DNA of 64,000 nucleotides from G963665185 sp049723905 (GTDB taxonomy: Bacteria > Desulfobacterota > Desulfovibrionia > Desulfovibrionales > Desulfovibrionaceae). The DNA lies in contig NZ_JBJKFD010000001.1 of the NCBI RefSeq assembly GCF_049723905.1, positions 2,728,001 through 2,792,000 of the forward strand. Reading direction: 5' to 3'. Made by a program: the position numbers and the translations under genes. The notes beneath the pieces were generated by a model, which was not told where the DNA came from, did not search any database, and saw only the letters and a program-made list of their open reading frames with translations. Shown piece after piece: positions 43,359 to 51,844 of this stretch (position 1 is the first letter of the stretch; every line of letters begins with the position of its first letter).

Positions 43359-44828
43359 ATGTTTTTTAAACGTAAATCAAATGTTTTATTTCGAAAATAC
43401 AGCCAATTTGGATACATTACAGACAACAGAAATTTTGGATATAATACAAACGATGCCAATGAAAAATATATTGGAGATAAAATCTTATCACAAAGTGGAA
43501 CCATTTTTTTCTCAGCTTTAGATAAAGACCCACAACCTTTTGAAAAAATTGTAAGTAAAATAAGCAAACAATTTACAACGGTAAATATTCAAACGATTAA
43601 GAATGATGCTTTAGATTTTTATTCTTTACTCGAGTGTGATGGATTTATTGTATCTGGAAAAACAAGACAAATATGCGAAGGAAAAGACACTAGATTTTCT
43701 TACAAGAAATCAAAGCCTACCTCCAGCCTTCAAACAAATAAGTCTTCAAATACGTTACTCCCAAGCAAATCTACACAAGATTTTCTAGAGGAACACTTTA
43801 AAGGTAGCCCTCAGCTCACAAGTTTACACATAGAAATCACAAGCAGATGCAATGAAAGATGTATCCACTGCTACATTCCCCACGAAAACAAACTCGAAAA
43901 CATAAAAAACAATTTATTTTATAGCATTATAGAGCAATGTAAAAGAATGAACGTGTTGCATTTAACGCTAAGCGGCGGTGAACCAATGCTACACGAAAAC
44001 TTTTGTGATTTTTTAGAGGCATGTAGGACATATAATTTTTCAGTGAACGTCCTTAGCAATTTAACATTACTTGATGATAAAATCATTAAAGAGTTAAAAG
44101 CAAACCCACTTCTCGGTGTTCAAGTCTCATTATACTCTATGAACCCTGTCATCCATGATGAGATAACTCGATTAAAGGGAAGTTTTTATAAAACAAAAAT
44201 GTCAATCCTAAAGCTAGTAGAAAACAATATTCCGCTACAAATTAGCTGTCCAATAATGAAACAAAACAAAAACAGCTATGAAGAAGTTATAAAATGGGCT
44301 GAAAAAAACAATATTCATGTCGGAGATGATTATGTCATTATTGCAAGATATAACCACTCGATTAAAAATTTAAATTGCCGTCTAACAGTTGATGAAGTCA
44401 AAGAAATTCTTGACACAAAAGCAGCAAAAGATTCTAGATTTGTTGAGGAAATAGAATTGGAAGCCGCAAAAAAGAAAAATATCACACCAAATGATTTTGT
44501 TTGTAGTGTATGCAATTCTTCTATTTGCATAGCAGAAAATGGGAATGTATATCCTTGTGCTGGCTGGCAGGACTACATTGTCGGCAATGTGAATGGAGAG
44601 TCTCTTAAAGACATATGGAATAATTCAAAAAGAATTCAATATTTAAGAGAATTACGGAATTCAGATTTTCCTAAGTGTATTCGATGTACAGATAGGGAAT
44701 TTTGTACCATGTGCATGGTTAGAAATGCAAATGAGAGCCCTAAAGGAAACCCGCTAGAAGTAAACGAATACTTTTGCAAAATTGCAAAACTCAACAAAAA
44801 GCTACTCAACAAATCAAAAACATTATGA
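43359..44828 (+). CDS. Radical SAM/SPASM peptide maturase with N-terminal PqqD-like domain
   Basis: A 489-residue enzyme. Residues about 12-100 look like a PqqD-type RiPP recognition element: SQSGTIFFSALDKDPQPFEK, then a helical run and LLECDGFIVSG. A 45-residue linker follows. The radical SAM core starts HIEITSRCNERCIHCY with Cys164-x3-Cys168-x2-Cys171 for the 4Fe-4S cluster, then LTLSGGEPMLHE for SAM binding. The C-terminal SPASM domain has C-x9-G-x4-C (CNSSICIAENGNVYPC) and CIRCTDREFCTMC, then a last Cys near the end, enough to hold auxiliary clusters. The gene is very AT-rich compared with its surroundings, indicating transfer. Its likely substrate is the 39-residue peptide upstream. Reaction type (thioether, C-C or other) is unknown. 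Confidence 0.88.
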   Translation: MFFKRKSNVLFRKYSQFGYITDNRNFGYNTNDANEKYIGDKILSQSGTIFFSALDKDPQPFEKIVSKISKQFTTVNIQTIKNDALDFYSLLECDGFIVSGKTRQICEGKDTRFSYKKSKPTSSLQTNKSSNTLLPSKSTQDFLEEHFKGSPQLTSLHIEITSRCNERCIHCYIPHENKLENIKNNLFYSIIEQCKRMNVLHLTLSGGEPMLHENFCDFLEACRTYNFSVNVLSNLTLLDDKIIKELKANPLLGVQVSLYSMNPVIHDEITRLKGSFYKTKMSILKLVENNIPLQISCPIMKQNKNSYEEVIKWAEKNNIHVGDDYVIIARYNHSIKNLNCRLTVDEVKEILDTKAAKDSRFVEEIELEAAKKKNITPNDFVCSVCNSSICIAENGNVYPCAGWQDYIVGNVNGESLKDIWNNSKRIQYLRELRNSDFPKCIRCTDREFCTMCMVRNANESPKGNPLEVNEYFCKIAKLNKKLLNKSKTL

Positions 44829-45047
44829 TTTCTTAATTATAAGAAACAATATTTATAACATATGCAGACACAACATTCACCTGACACTTGACTCTCTTGA
44901 CGGCCGTATCAGCTACGGCTATTCGTTAATCCAAACAGCAATGGCTAGGCCTTAAGCCTCTGCATCGGAAGATAGTTTTGCTATTTGAAAAGCCTGCATT
45001 GCTTGGTTTGCATCCTAAAGATTCATGAAGATCCATGCCCTCCCCCC

Positions 45048-45707
45048 CTACTCCAACAATTGCAAAAAGTGGCTGACATGCAGCCCATGGATATCGGCCG
45101 CCTTTTCCGGGTCCCGTTCCTTGATGGCCTCCACAAGATGGATATGTGCGCTCTGGTCGACTTCGTCTGATTCGTAGCGGTTCAGCAGCAAATACCAATA
45201 GCGCAGGCAGATGTTGTGCAGGCTCTCTCGCGTCTGGCGCAGCACCATGTTGTCTGCGGCCTTTGAAAGGGCGTCGTGAAAGGCCGCATCCAGGCGGATG
45301 CCCTCTTCGTAGGCACCCGATTTCATGGCTTGTTCGGAGCGGCCCGATAGTTGTTCCAGTTCCATGATGTCCGCAGTGGTGGCGCGCTGGGCTGCCAGCC
45401 GGGCCACGGTCTTTTCCAGCGGAAGCCGCACTTCGAACACCTGCCGCACCTGGCTGTTTTCAATGGGAGCCACAAACGCGCCCTGGCGCGGTCGTATACA
45501 GAGCAGCCCCTGGAGGGCCAGCAATTGGAGGATTTCCCGGATGGGAGTTCTGGAAACGCCGAATTGTTCGGCCAGATCACGTTCGTTGAGTTTCTGGCCC
45601 GGTTTCAGCGTGGTGTAGAGAATCCAGTCGCGCAGGCAGATATAAATGCCCGCTTTGACTTCATCGTTGGGAAAGAAAATCGTAGGCCGGGTAAGGCTGT
45701 CTTCCAC
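45048..45707 (-). CDS. GntR-family regulator, FCD subfamily
   Basis: A 219-residue regulator. The N-terminal winged helix has LKPGQKLNERDLAEQFGVSRTPIREILQLL (shown in two pieces: LNERDLAEQFGVSRTP and IREILQLLALQGLL). An all-helical FCD effector domain follows with EVRLPLEKTVARLAA, the metal-binding pattern around DAAFHDALSKAADN, and HIHLVEAIKERD and HVSHF. GTG start at 45707 with GAGGT upstream. It lies beside, and in the same direction as, a creatininase-like gene and a Liv-type importer. A palindrome of the type bound by this subfamily is in the promoter region of that importer, so it probably controls it. Effector unknown. Confidence 0.88.
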   Translation of the reverse strand: MEDSLTRPTIFFPNDEVKAGIYICLRDWILYTTLKPGQKLNERDLAEQFGVSRTPIREILQLLALQGLLCIRPRQGAFVAPIENSQVRQVFEVRLPLEKTVARLAAQRATTADIMELEQLSGRSEQAMKSGAYEEGIRLDAAFHDALSKAADNMVLRQTRESLHNICLRYWYLLLNRYESDEVDQSAHIHLVEAIKERDPEKAADIHGLHVSHFLQLLE

Positions 45708-45809
45708 ACGTAACCTCAGGCCAAAAGTTGGGAGTTAACCGCAGTGGGTGGCTGCCCAGTACAGCCCGGCCCAATACAAGCGCTTTGGCAGCGCCAGTCT
45801 GCCTTTTTT

Positions 45810-45828
45810 GGGGGAGAAAATCTCCCCC
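45810..45828 (-). terminator. Hairpin between creatininase-like and GntR genes
   Basis: GGGGGAGA and TCTCCCCC pair around AAA. On the minus strand no T run follows, so termination is uncertain. A T run lies on the other side, which would suit neither transcript well. Confidence 0.3.
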
Positions 45829-45851
45829 CATGAAGAAATCGCTGCCGGATG

Positions 45852-46604
45852 CTATTTCACAACACCATAGCGCCAGTTCTGCGCATCCATATGCCGGATG
45901 TATTTTTCCAGATAATCGACCAGAACCTGACGCATTGCGTCGCCCTTTTCCTTGGTGGCCTTGGTCGGATCGCCGCTGGCTCCGTAGGGAGTCAGCTCGT
46001 CAAAATTCCAGATAAGCTTCACATTGGTATCGAATTCGGGAACCTGCCCCTTGGCGCGGTCCATGTCGCACAGCTCGGGGAAAATGGACAGGCCGATGGA
46101 AGTTTCGCCTTCGCCGCCGTGTCCCAGCCCGTTCCATACTTCAAAGGTATTCTCGGGCAGAAGGTTGCCCGCGGTCACCCACCAGGCATCCAGAACAGCC
46201 AGGCCAAAGTCCGGGTTCTGCACCTTGAAGTCGCGGGCCGCGATTTCAATGGGGGCGATGTTGCCGTCGTGGCCGTTGACGATAAGCACCTTTTTGATGC
46301 CCCAGTACAGGGCAGAGTCCAGCAGCTCCCGGACCACGCGGACAACCGTGTCGTCGGACAGGGACAGGCACATGGGCTGATGGCGGTAGTGCTGGCTCAT
46401 GCCGAACCACAGGGGCGGAGCAACAACCGCGTCATCAAAACGTTCGGCCAGATCCAGGGCAATCTGGTGGCTCACAAGGGAGTCACAGCCAAAGGGAAGA
46501 TGTTCTCCATGGCATTCGCAGGAGCCAATGGCCAGGAACAATTTGTCGAACTTGGAGTCCTCGAAGGTGAATTGGGTGTTTTCTTCCAAACGGATGTTAC
46601 GCAC
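45852..46604 (-). CDS. Creatininase-family amidohydrolase
   Basis: A 250-residue protein of the creatininase fold, a metal-dependent amide hydrolase family that includes creatinine amidohydrolase, formamide hydrolases of flavin biosynthesis (ArfB) and MftE. Metal ligands are visible in GSCECHGEHLPFGCDS (Glu, His, Asp), VNGHDGN and GHGGEGETS. GTG start at 46604 with GAGGT upstream. It is the last gene of the Liv-type operon, separated from the binding protein by a GC-rich hairpin. The likely job is hydrolysis of an amide, cyclic amide or formamide compound brought in by the importer (inference). Confidence 0.88.
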   Translation of the reverse strand: MRNIRLEENTQFTFEDSKFDKLFLAIGSCECHGEHLPFGCDSLVSHQIALDLAERFDDAVVAPPLWFGMSQHYRHQPMCLSLSDDTVVRVVRELLDSALYWGIKKVLIVNGHDGNIAPIEIAARDFKVQNPDFGLAVLDAWWVTAGNLLPENTFEVWNGLGHGGEGETSIGLSIFPELCDMDRAKGQVPEFDTNVKLIWNFDELTPYGASGDPTKATKEKGDAMRQVLVDYLEKYIRHMDAQNWRYGVVK

Positions 46605-46626
46605 GGAAATTACCTCTTTCTGGTTT

Positions 46627-46656
46627 ATGGCCGCGGTCCTGACGGACCGCGGCCAT
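46627..46656 (-). other. Intercistronic hairpin (no T run)
   Basis: Perfect 13-bp arms ATGGCCGCGGTCC and GGACCGCGGCCAT around TGAC lie between the binding-protein and amidohydrolase genes. Without a T run it more likely protects the upstream mRNA end, allowing more binding protein than enzyme to be made. Confidence 0.55.
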
Positions 46657-46677
46657 TGTTGGCAATACTGCCGCTAT

Positions 46678-47823
46678 CTATTTGGCGTTGGGGTTCCATA
46701 CATGTTTGACGGTGTATACGCCGTCATTAACATTGATGATGGACACGCTCTTGAGCGGGATGCCACCGTTTCCGGCAAAGGTGATGGTGCCGGTTACGGC
46801 CTGGTAGTTGGTGGTATCGGCCAGGGCCTTGCGGATGTCGGCGGGTTTGGCGGAACCAGCGGTCTTGATGGCGTTGGCGATCAGGCCAACGGCGTCGTAT
46901 CCCAGGGCGGCAAAGGCGTTCTCGGGTTCAACACCGTATTCCGCCTTGTAGGCCTTGATGAATTCCAACACTTCGGGGCGGGTTTCACCACGGAAGGTGT
47001 GGGTGGTGAAGTAAATGTCGTGGGCCAGCTTCTTGCCGGGCACGGTGGAGATCAGTTCCGTATCAAAACCATCGCCGGACAGGATGGGAATATCAAGACC
47101 GGCTTCGCGGATCTGCTTGACGGAAAGACCGGCTTCGTTGGGGCATGCGGAGACGAAGATGGCATCGGCACCAGCGCCCTTGAGGCGGGCGATCTGAGCG
47201 GAGAAGTCCTTGTCGCCGCTCATGAAGAAGTCTTCCAGAACGATCTCGGCACCGTCGGCCTTGGCGCCTTCCTTAAAGTACTTGGACAGCCCCTTGGTGA
47301 AGTCCATGGAGTTGTCGGTCCAAACCACAATCTTTTTCAGGCCAAGATCTTTAACTGCATAATCGGCTATGGCCCGGGCCTGGATGTTATCGCCAAACGG
47401 AGCCAGGAACATGCAGTCACCGACCATGGCAGGCAGGGCGGGCAGAGTGGCACCGGAAGTTACAAAAGGAATGCCCTTCTTCTGGAACAGAGGAGCGGAA
47501 GGCAAAACAAAGGCGGGGTCGGAGTATCCAATACCGGCCACGATACCCTCGCCCAGAACTTTCTTGGCACCAATGGCAGCAGCCTTCTGGTCCGTCTTGG
47601 TGTCCACGCCCACAATTTCCAGCTGGCGGCCAAGCAGTCCGCCTGCATCGTTGATCATCTTGGCTTTGAGCTTGGCACCGTTCAGGGAAGGCACGTCAAT
47701 GGAACTCATGCCGCCGGTAAGGTTGTACAGGGCACCGATTTTGATCGGGTCGGCCGCCATGGAAGGCAGAGCCAGCCCCAGGACCAGTCCGAACACAGCG
47801 AGAAGCTTGCACAGGCTTTTCAT
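46678..47823 (-). CDS. Liv-type ABC transporter substrate-binding protein
   Basis: A 381-residue periplasmic protein of the branched-chain amino acid / amide group (Peripla_BP_6). The signal peptide is LLAVFGLVLGLALPSMAA. The mature start DPIKIGALYNLTGGMSSIDVPSLNGAKL and GLLGRQLEIVGVDTKTDQKAA are typical, as are VVWTDNSMDFTKGLS and FAALGYDAVGLIANAI. The ATG at 47823 follows AAGGAG. It is 14 bases downstream of the LivM gene. The ligand is not fixed by sequence; the creatininase-like neighbour suggests an amide rather than leucine or valine. Confidence 0.9.
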   Translation of the reverse strand: MKSLCKLLAVFGLVLGLALPSMAADPIKIGALYNLTGGMSSIDVPSLNGAKLKAKMINDAGGLLGRQLEIVGVDTKTDQKAAAIGAKKVLGEGIVAGIGYSDPAFVLPSAPLFQKKGIPFVTSGATLPALPAMVGDCMFLAPFGDNIQARAIADYAVKDLGLKKIVVWTDNSMDFTKGLSKYFKEGAKADGAEIVLEDFFMSGDKDFSAQIARLKGAGADAIFVSACPNEAGLSVKQIREAGLDIPILSGDGFDTELISTVPGKKLAHDIYFTTHTFRGETRPEVLEFIKAYKAEYGVEPENAFAALGYDAVGLIANAIKTAGSAKPADIRKALADTTNYQAVTGTITFAGNGGIPLKSVSIINVNDGVYTVKHVWNPNAK

Positions 47824-47837
47824 AGCAACATCACTCC

Positions 47838-48833
47838 TTAAATCTTTACAGTGGATTTGGGCCTGGGGATCATCCCCTTTGGCTCGTCACAGCTAAACAA
47901 TCCCTGGGGCCTGAACACCAAAATGGAAATCAGGACCAGGGCCATGAATATTTCACCGACCCCATAGATGGAAAAACTCTCCTCCAGGGGACGGAAAAAT
48001 TCCGTAATTACGGTAAACAGAACCGCTCCGGTAAGGGCGCCGCAAATGGAGCCGGACCCGCCCACGACCACCATGACCACGATGGTGAAGGCCAGAAGCA
48101 GGGAAAAGGAACCGGGCGTGAGGGCCGTAATCAGGTGGCCCCACAGCCCCCCGGCCACACCGGCGAAAAATGCGCCAATGACCAGGGCCTGGAGTTTGGC
48201 CTTGAAGACGTTGATGCCCAGGCAGCAGGCGGCCATCTCATTTTCCCGGATGGCGATGAACTGCCGCCCGTAGGATGAGAATTTGACCTTCCAGCAGACA
48301 TACACGGTAACAGCCAGCCAGCCGTACACCCACCAGACATTGGTCAGTTCGTCCAGCCCGTTCAGCCCAAGCGGGCCGCGGGTGATGGTGTCCATATTAA
48401 TGATGAGCACCTGGACGATGATCAGAAAGCCCATGGTGGCCACGGCCAGGTAATGGCCGCGCAGCCGCAGCACCGGAATGCCGATGATCAGGGCCGCCAG
48501 GGCCGCGACCAGCCCGCCGATGAGCAGGGACGGCAGAAACGGAAGGTGCAGCACGGCCATCCAATGCGGCAGGTCGGGCAGGAACAGCGGCTTTTTGACC
48601 AAAGGAAAGGTCAGCAAGGCTGAAGTATAGCCGCCGATGGCCATGAACGCGGGATGGCCCAGGGAGAAAAGTCCGGTAAATCCGTTGGTCAGGTTCAGGC
48701 TGACGGCCAGTATGCCGAAAATGCCCACGAAACAGACCAGGGAAAGCAGATAATCGCTCAAGGTGTTTTGGACCACGGCCAGAACTGCGCCAAGGCAAAG
48801 CAGGCCGATACCAACGATGAGTTCGCGTTTCAT
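47838..48833 (-). CDS. livM: Liv-type ABC transporter permease LivM
   Basis: A 331-residue inner-membrane permease with about nine hydrophobic segments. The LivM pattern is clear: VCFVGIFGILAVSLNLTNGFTGLFSLGHPAFMAIGGY, here best cited as LAVSLNLTNGFTGLFSLGH. The EAA-like cytoplasmic loop RENEMAACCLGINVFKAKLQ and VVVGGSGSICGALTGAV follow. The ATG at 48833 overlaps the livH stop. Ends in a charged tail PRPKSTVKI. Confidence 0.92.
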   Translation of the reverse strand: MKRELIVGIGLLCLGAVLAVVQNTLSDYLLSLVCFVGIFGILAVSLNLTNGFTGLFSLGHPAFMAIGGYTSALLTFPLVKKPLFLPDLPHWMAVLHLPFLPSLLIGGLVAALAALIIGIPVLRLRGHYLAVATMGFLIIVQVLIINMDTITRGPLGLNGLDELTNVWWVYGWLAVTVYVCWKVKFSSYGRQFIAIRENEMAACCLGINVFKAKLQALVIGAFFAGVAGGLWGHLITALTPGSFSLLLAFTIVVMVVVGGSGSICGALTGAVLFTVITEFFRPLEESFSIYGVGEIFMALVLISILVFRPQGLFSCDEPKGMIPRPKSTVKI

Positions 48834-49729
48834 CAGGCCCGCTCCTCCTGATTTTTGCCGAGAATGCCGTTGGGCAGCACCAGCAGGATGACGATGAGCG
48901 TGCCAAAGACAAAGGCGTCGCGATACGACGAATAGATGGGCGGCAGCAGCCCCACGAACAGCACTTCGGACATGCCCAGCAGGTAGCCGCCCAGGATGGC
49001 ACCAGGAATGGAACCCACACCGCCGATAACCGCGGCCACAAAGGATTTGAGGCCGGGCAGAAAACCCATGAGCGGGTCTATCTGCCCGAACTTGCCGCCC
49101 CACATGAGGCCGGAAATACCTGCCAGGGCCGAACCCAGGGCAAAGGTGACTGCGATGGTGCGGTTGATGTTTACGCCCATAAGCCGGGCCACATCCAAAT
49201 TCTCGGCCGTGGCGCGCATGGCCGTGCCAATCTTGGTTTTATAGACGATGAACAGCAGAATACCCACCAGCACCGGCGCCGCAATCACAATGGAAAGGTC
49301 GATGATGCGAATTGTGAGGCCGAAAAAGCCGAGCGTGGTCTGCATGTATTCGGGAAAGGAGAAGTTGCGGGGCTGGGCGGTCAGGGTGAGGATGCCCAGG
49401 TTCTGGATCATGATGGACACGCCCAGCGAGGCAATAAAGCCCGTAACCTGCGGCGCCCCGCGCATGGGCCGGAAGGCGAACCGTTCGACTATCAGGCCGC
49501 TCATGGCGCCCACCGCGATTACGCCCGGAGCCACCACCCACAGGGGCAGGCCCAGCCCGGCCAGCAGGCCGAGGGTACTGAAGGCCCCGATCATGACGAT
49601 GTCGCCGTGAGCGAAGTTGATGAGGTTGATGATGCCGTAGATCATGGAAAATCCCACGGCCACCAATGCGTACATGGAACCGAGGATAAGGCCGTTGAGC
49701 AGCTGTTGTGCTATATATGCGGATGTCAC
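48833..49729 (-). CDS. livH: Liv-type ABC transporter permease LivH
   Basis: A 298-residue permease. The N-terminal LNGLILGSMYALVAVGFSMI and IYGIINLINFAHGDIVMIGA are diagnostic of LivH, as are RATAENLDVARLMGVNINRT and FVAAVIGGVGSIPGAILGGY. GTG start at 49729 preceded by GGAGG; 3 bases separate it from the livF stop and its end overlaps livM. It forms the heterodimeric channel with LivM. Confidence 0.92.
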   Translation of the reverse strand: MTSAYIAQQLLNGLILGSMYALVAVGFSMIYGIINLINFAHGDIVMIGAFSTLGLLAGLGLPLWVVAPGVIAVGAMSGLIVERFAFRPMRGAPQVTGFIASLGVSIMIQNLGILTLTAQPRNFSFPEYMQTTLGFFGLTIRIIDLSIVIAAPVLVGILLFIVYKTKIGTAMRATAENLDVARLMGVNINRTIAVTFALGSALAGISGLMWGGKFGQIDPLMGFLPGLKSFVAAVIGGVGSIPGAILGGYLLGMSEVLFVGLLPPIYSSYRDAFVFGTLIVILLVLPNGILGKNQEERA

Positions 49730-49732
49730 AGG

Positions 49733-50467
49733 TTATCCTCCCAGATAGGCCTTGCGTACGTTGTCGTCGTTGGCCAGTTCAGCGCCCGATCCGGTCATGG
49801 TCACCACGCCGTTTTCCAGGACATAGGCCCGGTGAGCCAGATCCAGGGCCATGACGGCATTCTGTTCCACCAGCAAAACCGTAACCCCCTGCTTGTTGAT
49901 GTCCGCAAGCATTTCAAAAATGGCTTCCACCACCAGCGGGGCAAGCCCCAGGGAGGGTTCGTCCAGCATCAGCAGCTTGGGGCAGCTCATCAGGGAACGG
50001 CCCAGGGCAAGCATCATCTGTTCGCCGCCGGACAAGGTGCCAGCGGTCTGTTTTGCGCGGTCGGCCAGGATGGGAAACATGGCATGAATCTTTTCAATGT
50101 CTTCCTGAATGCCCTGTGTGTCGTTGCGCAGATACGCGCCCATGTGCAGATTCTCGATCACGCTCAGGCCGCCGAAAATGCCCCGCCCTTCCGGGCAATG
50201 GCACAGCCCGGAGGCCACAATGGATTCGGCGGACATGCGGTTGGTTTCCAGGGGCTGGCCGGAACCAGGGGTATACGTGATGGTTCCCTCTCTGGTGGGA
50301 AGCAGGCCGGAAATGGCGCGCAGGGTCGTGGTCTTGCCCGCGCCGTTGGCGCCGATAAGGGCGACAATTTCCCCCTGCCCCACTTCCATGGATACGCCGT
50401 GCAATACGTGGGTATTGCCCCGGAAAACCTGAACGTCTTTGAGTTCCAGCATCGGGGTGTTGCTCAT
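49733..50467 (-). CDS. livF: Liv-type ABC transporter ATP-binding protein LivF
   Basis: A 244-residue ATPase. Walker A is GANGAGKTT, the signature is LSGGEQMMLALGR, Walker B is LLMLDEPSLGLAP and the switch-His position reads VLLVEQN, as usual in LivF. CPEGRGIFGGLSVIENL is the LivF Q-loop region. The start at 50467 overlaps the end of livG. Works with LivG to power uptake. Confidence 0.93.
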   Translation of the reverse strand: MSNTPMLELKDVQVFRGNTHVLHGVSMEVGQGEIVALIGANGAGKTTTLRAISGLLPTREGTITYTPGSGQPLETNRMSAESIVASGLCHCPEGRGIFGGLSVIENLHMGAYLRNDTQGIQEDIEKIHAMFPILADRAKQTAGTLSGGEQMMLALGRSLMSCPKLLMLDEPSLGLAPLVVEAIFEMLADINKQGVTVLLVEQNAVMALDLAHRAYVLENGVVTMTGSGAELANDDNVRKAYLGG

Positions 50468-51264
50468 TGGTCGGCCTCCCCTTTTTTGCGCCCGGTCCCG
50501 AGATACGCCTCGGTAACCTGGGGGTTGGCCTGGATTTCGGCAGGCGTGCCCTCGGCCAGAAGACGGCCGTAGTTCAGGACCTGCAGCCGCTGGCACAAAT
50601 TCATAACCAAATGCATGTCGTGTTCGACCAGCAGGATGGAAAGATGAAATTCCTTGTGGATAATCTTGATTGTCTTGACCAGGGACTCGGTCTCGCCAGG
50701 GTTCATCCCCGCGGCAGGTTCGTCCAGGAGCAAAAGCTTCGGCCCCAAGGCCAGGGCGCGGGCAATTTCCAGCCTGCGCTGGTCGCCATAGGGCAGGTCG
50801 CCCGCCTTCATGTCCAGCAGATGGGAAATACCGATCATCTCCGCCAGTTCGCCGGACCTGCGGGCAATGGAATACTCGGACTTCCGTTGCCGGGGCAGCT
50901 GAAACAGCGTGGCAAAGAAACCGCAGCCCATGCTGTGGTGAAAACCGGTGCGGATGTTGTCCAGCACGGTCATTTCATCGAACAGACGGATGTTCTGAAA
51001 CGTTCTGGCTATGCCCGCCTGTGCGGTCTTGGCCGGTCCCTGCCCTGCCAGTTCCCTGCCTTCGAAACGGATGGAGCCCTTTGTGGGCGCAAGCACGCCG
51101 GAAAGGACATTGAAGACCGTGGTCTTGCCTGCTCCGTTCGGCCCGATAAGGCCGATCAACTCACCCTTCCGAATCGTCAGGGCATATTCCGACAGGGCGA
51201 TTATGCCCCCGAATCTTTTCTCCACGCCCTGTGAATCCAGGAGAATGTCGTTGGTAATTGCCAT
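50464..51264 (-). CDS. livG: Liv-type ABC transporter ATP-binding protein LivG
   Basis: A 266-residue ATPase, first gene of the operon livG-F-H-M, binding protein, amidohydrolase. Walker A is GPNGAGKTT; GIARTFQNIRLFDEMTVLDN is the LivG Q-loop; LPYGDQRRLEIARAL is the degenerate signature typical of LivG; Walker B is LLLLDEPAAGMNP; the switch region is LLVEHDMHLVM. The ATG at 51264 follows AAGGA. A longer frame upstream lacks homology. Confidence 0.93.
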   Translation of the reverse strand: MAITNDILLDSQGVEKRFGGIIALSEYALTIRKGELIGLIGPNGAGKTTVFNVLSGVLAPTKGSIRFEGRELAGQGPAKTAQAGIARTFQNIRLFDEMTVLDNIRTGFHHSMGCGFFATLFQLPRQRKSEYSIARRSGELAEMIGISHLLDMKAGDLPYGDQRRLEIARALALGPKLLLLDEPAAGMNPGETESLVKTIKIIHKEFHLSILLVEHDMHLVMNLCQRLQVLNYGRLLAEGTPAEIQANPQVTEAYLGTGRKKGEADQ

Positions 51265-51306
51265 AATATTCAGATCCTTTTCACAATTTATTGACCTTAT
51301 AAGGTG

Positions 51307-51316
51307 TGGTATACCA
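51307..51316 (-). promoter_or_regulatory. Palindromic operator upstream of the liv operon
   Basis: TGGTATACCA is a perfect 10-bp palindrome about 45 bases upstream of livG. It is embedded in an AT-rich promoter-like stretch that includes TATAAG on the minus strand (51294-51299). FCD-type GntR regulators bind sites of this shape, so it is a candidate target for the regulator at 45048. Confidence 0.5.
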
Positions 51317-51445
51317 GCCAAAAAAACGTGTCAACGCCCTAATTAACAATTTAGTAATTAACCATGTTTCAGCATAATTTGAATTTGCGTATTATTGCCA
51401 AAAGAGTACTTCAAAAATAAGAAAAGACTCGAGAGAGGATATAAA

Positions 51446-51844
51446 ATGGCATTTTGGCAGGGGCTTGAGGGGATATTGGGGGAGAAGGTCAAGGAGCATA
51501 CGAAATACGTGCTGGATTCAACTCCAGAGTTGTTCCTGGCTCATATTGCGGAGTATCGGCGGAGTCGGTGGGGAGGGCAGGTCGGAAAAATGGGAAGTCG
51601 AATTGACAGAACCCCGTGCATTCAAACAACGCCTCTCAGCTCCCCTCCTGCGGCAACCCGTTCCGCAGCCATTCTTCAACTTCGGCTGAGCTTTTCAGCG
51701 TTATCCATTGGCAACCGTCTTTGTTGCTCTTCATCAGCTGCAAAACTTCCGTACGACTTTTTTGAGGGTACTTCAAAATGTATCGCAAGAAGTCAAAATC
51801 GACTTTATGCGGGCAGCCGACAGCCTGCTCGCCGCCCTTGTTGA
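51446..51844 (+). pseudogene. Possible truncated ORF of unknown family
   Basis: ATG at 51446 follows GAGAGGA and starts a plausible N-terminus (MAFWQGLEGILGEKVKEH). After about 55 residues the frame becomes Ser/Ala/Arg-rich and runs antisense through the next gene, which is the real coding strand there. I take it as the 5' remnant of a gene or a spurious ORF. No family recognised. Confidence 0.25.
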
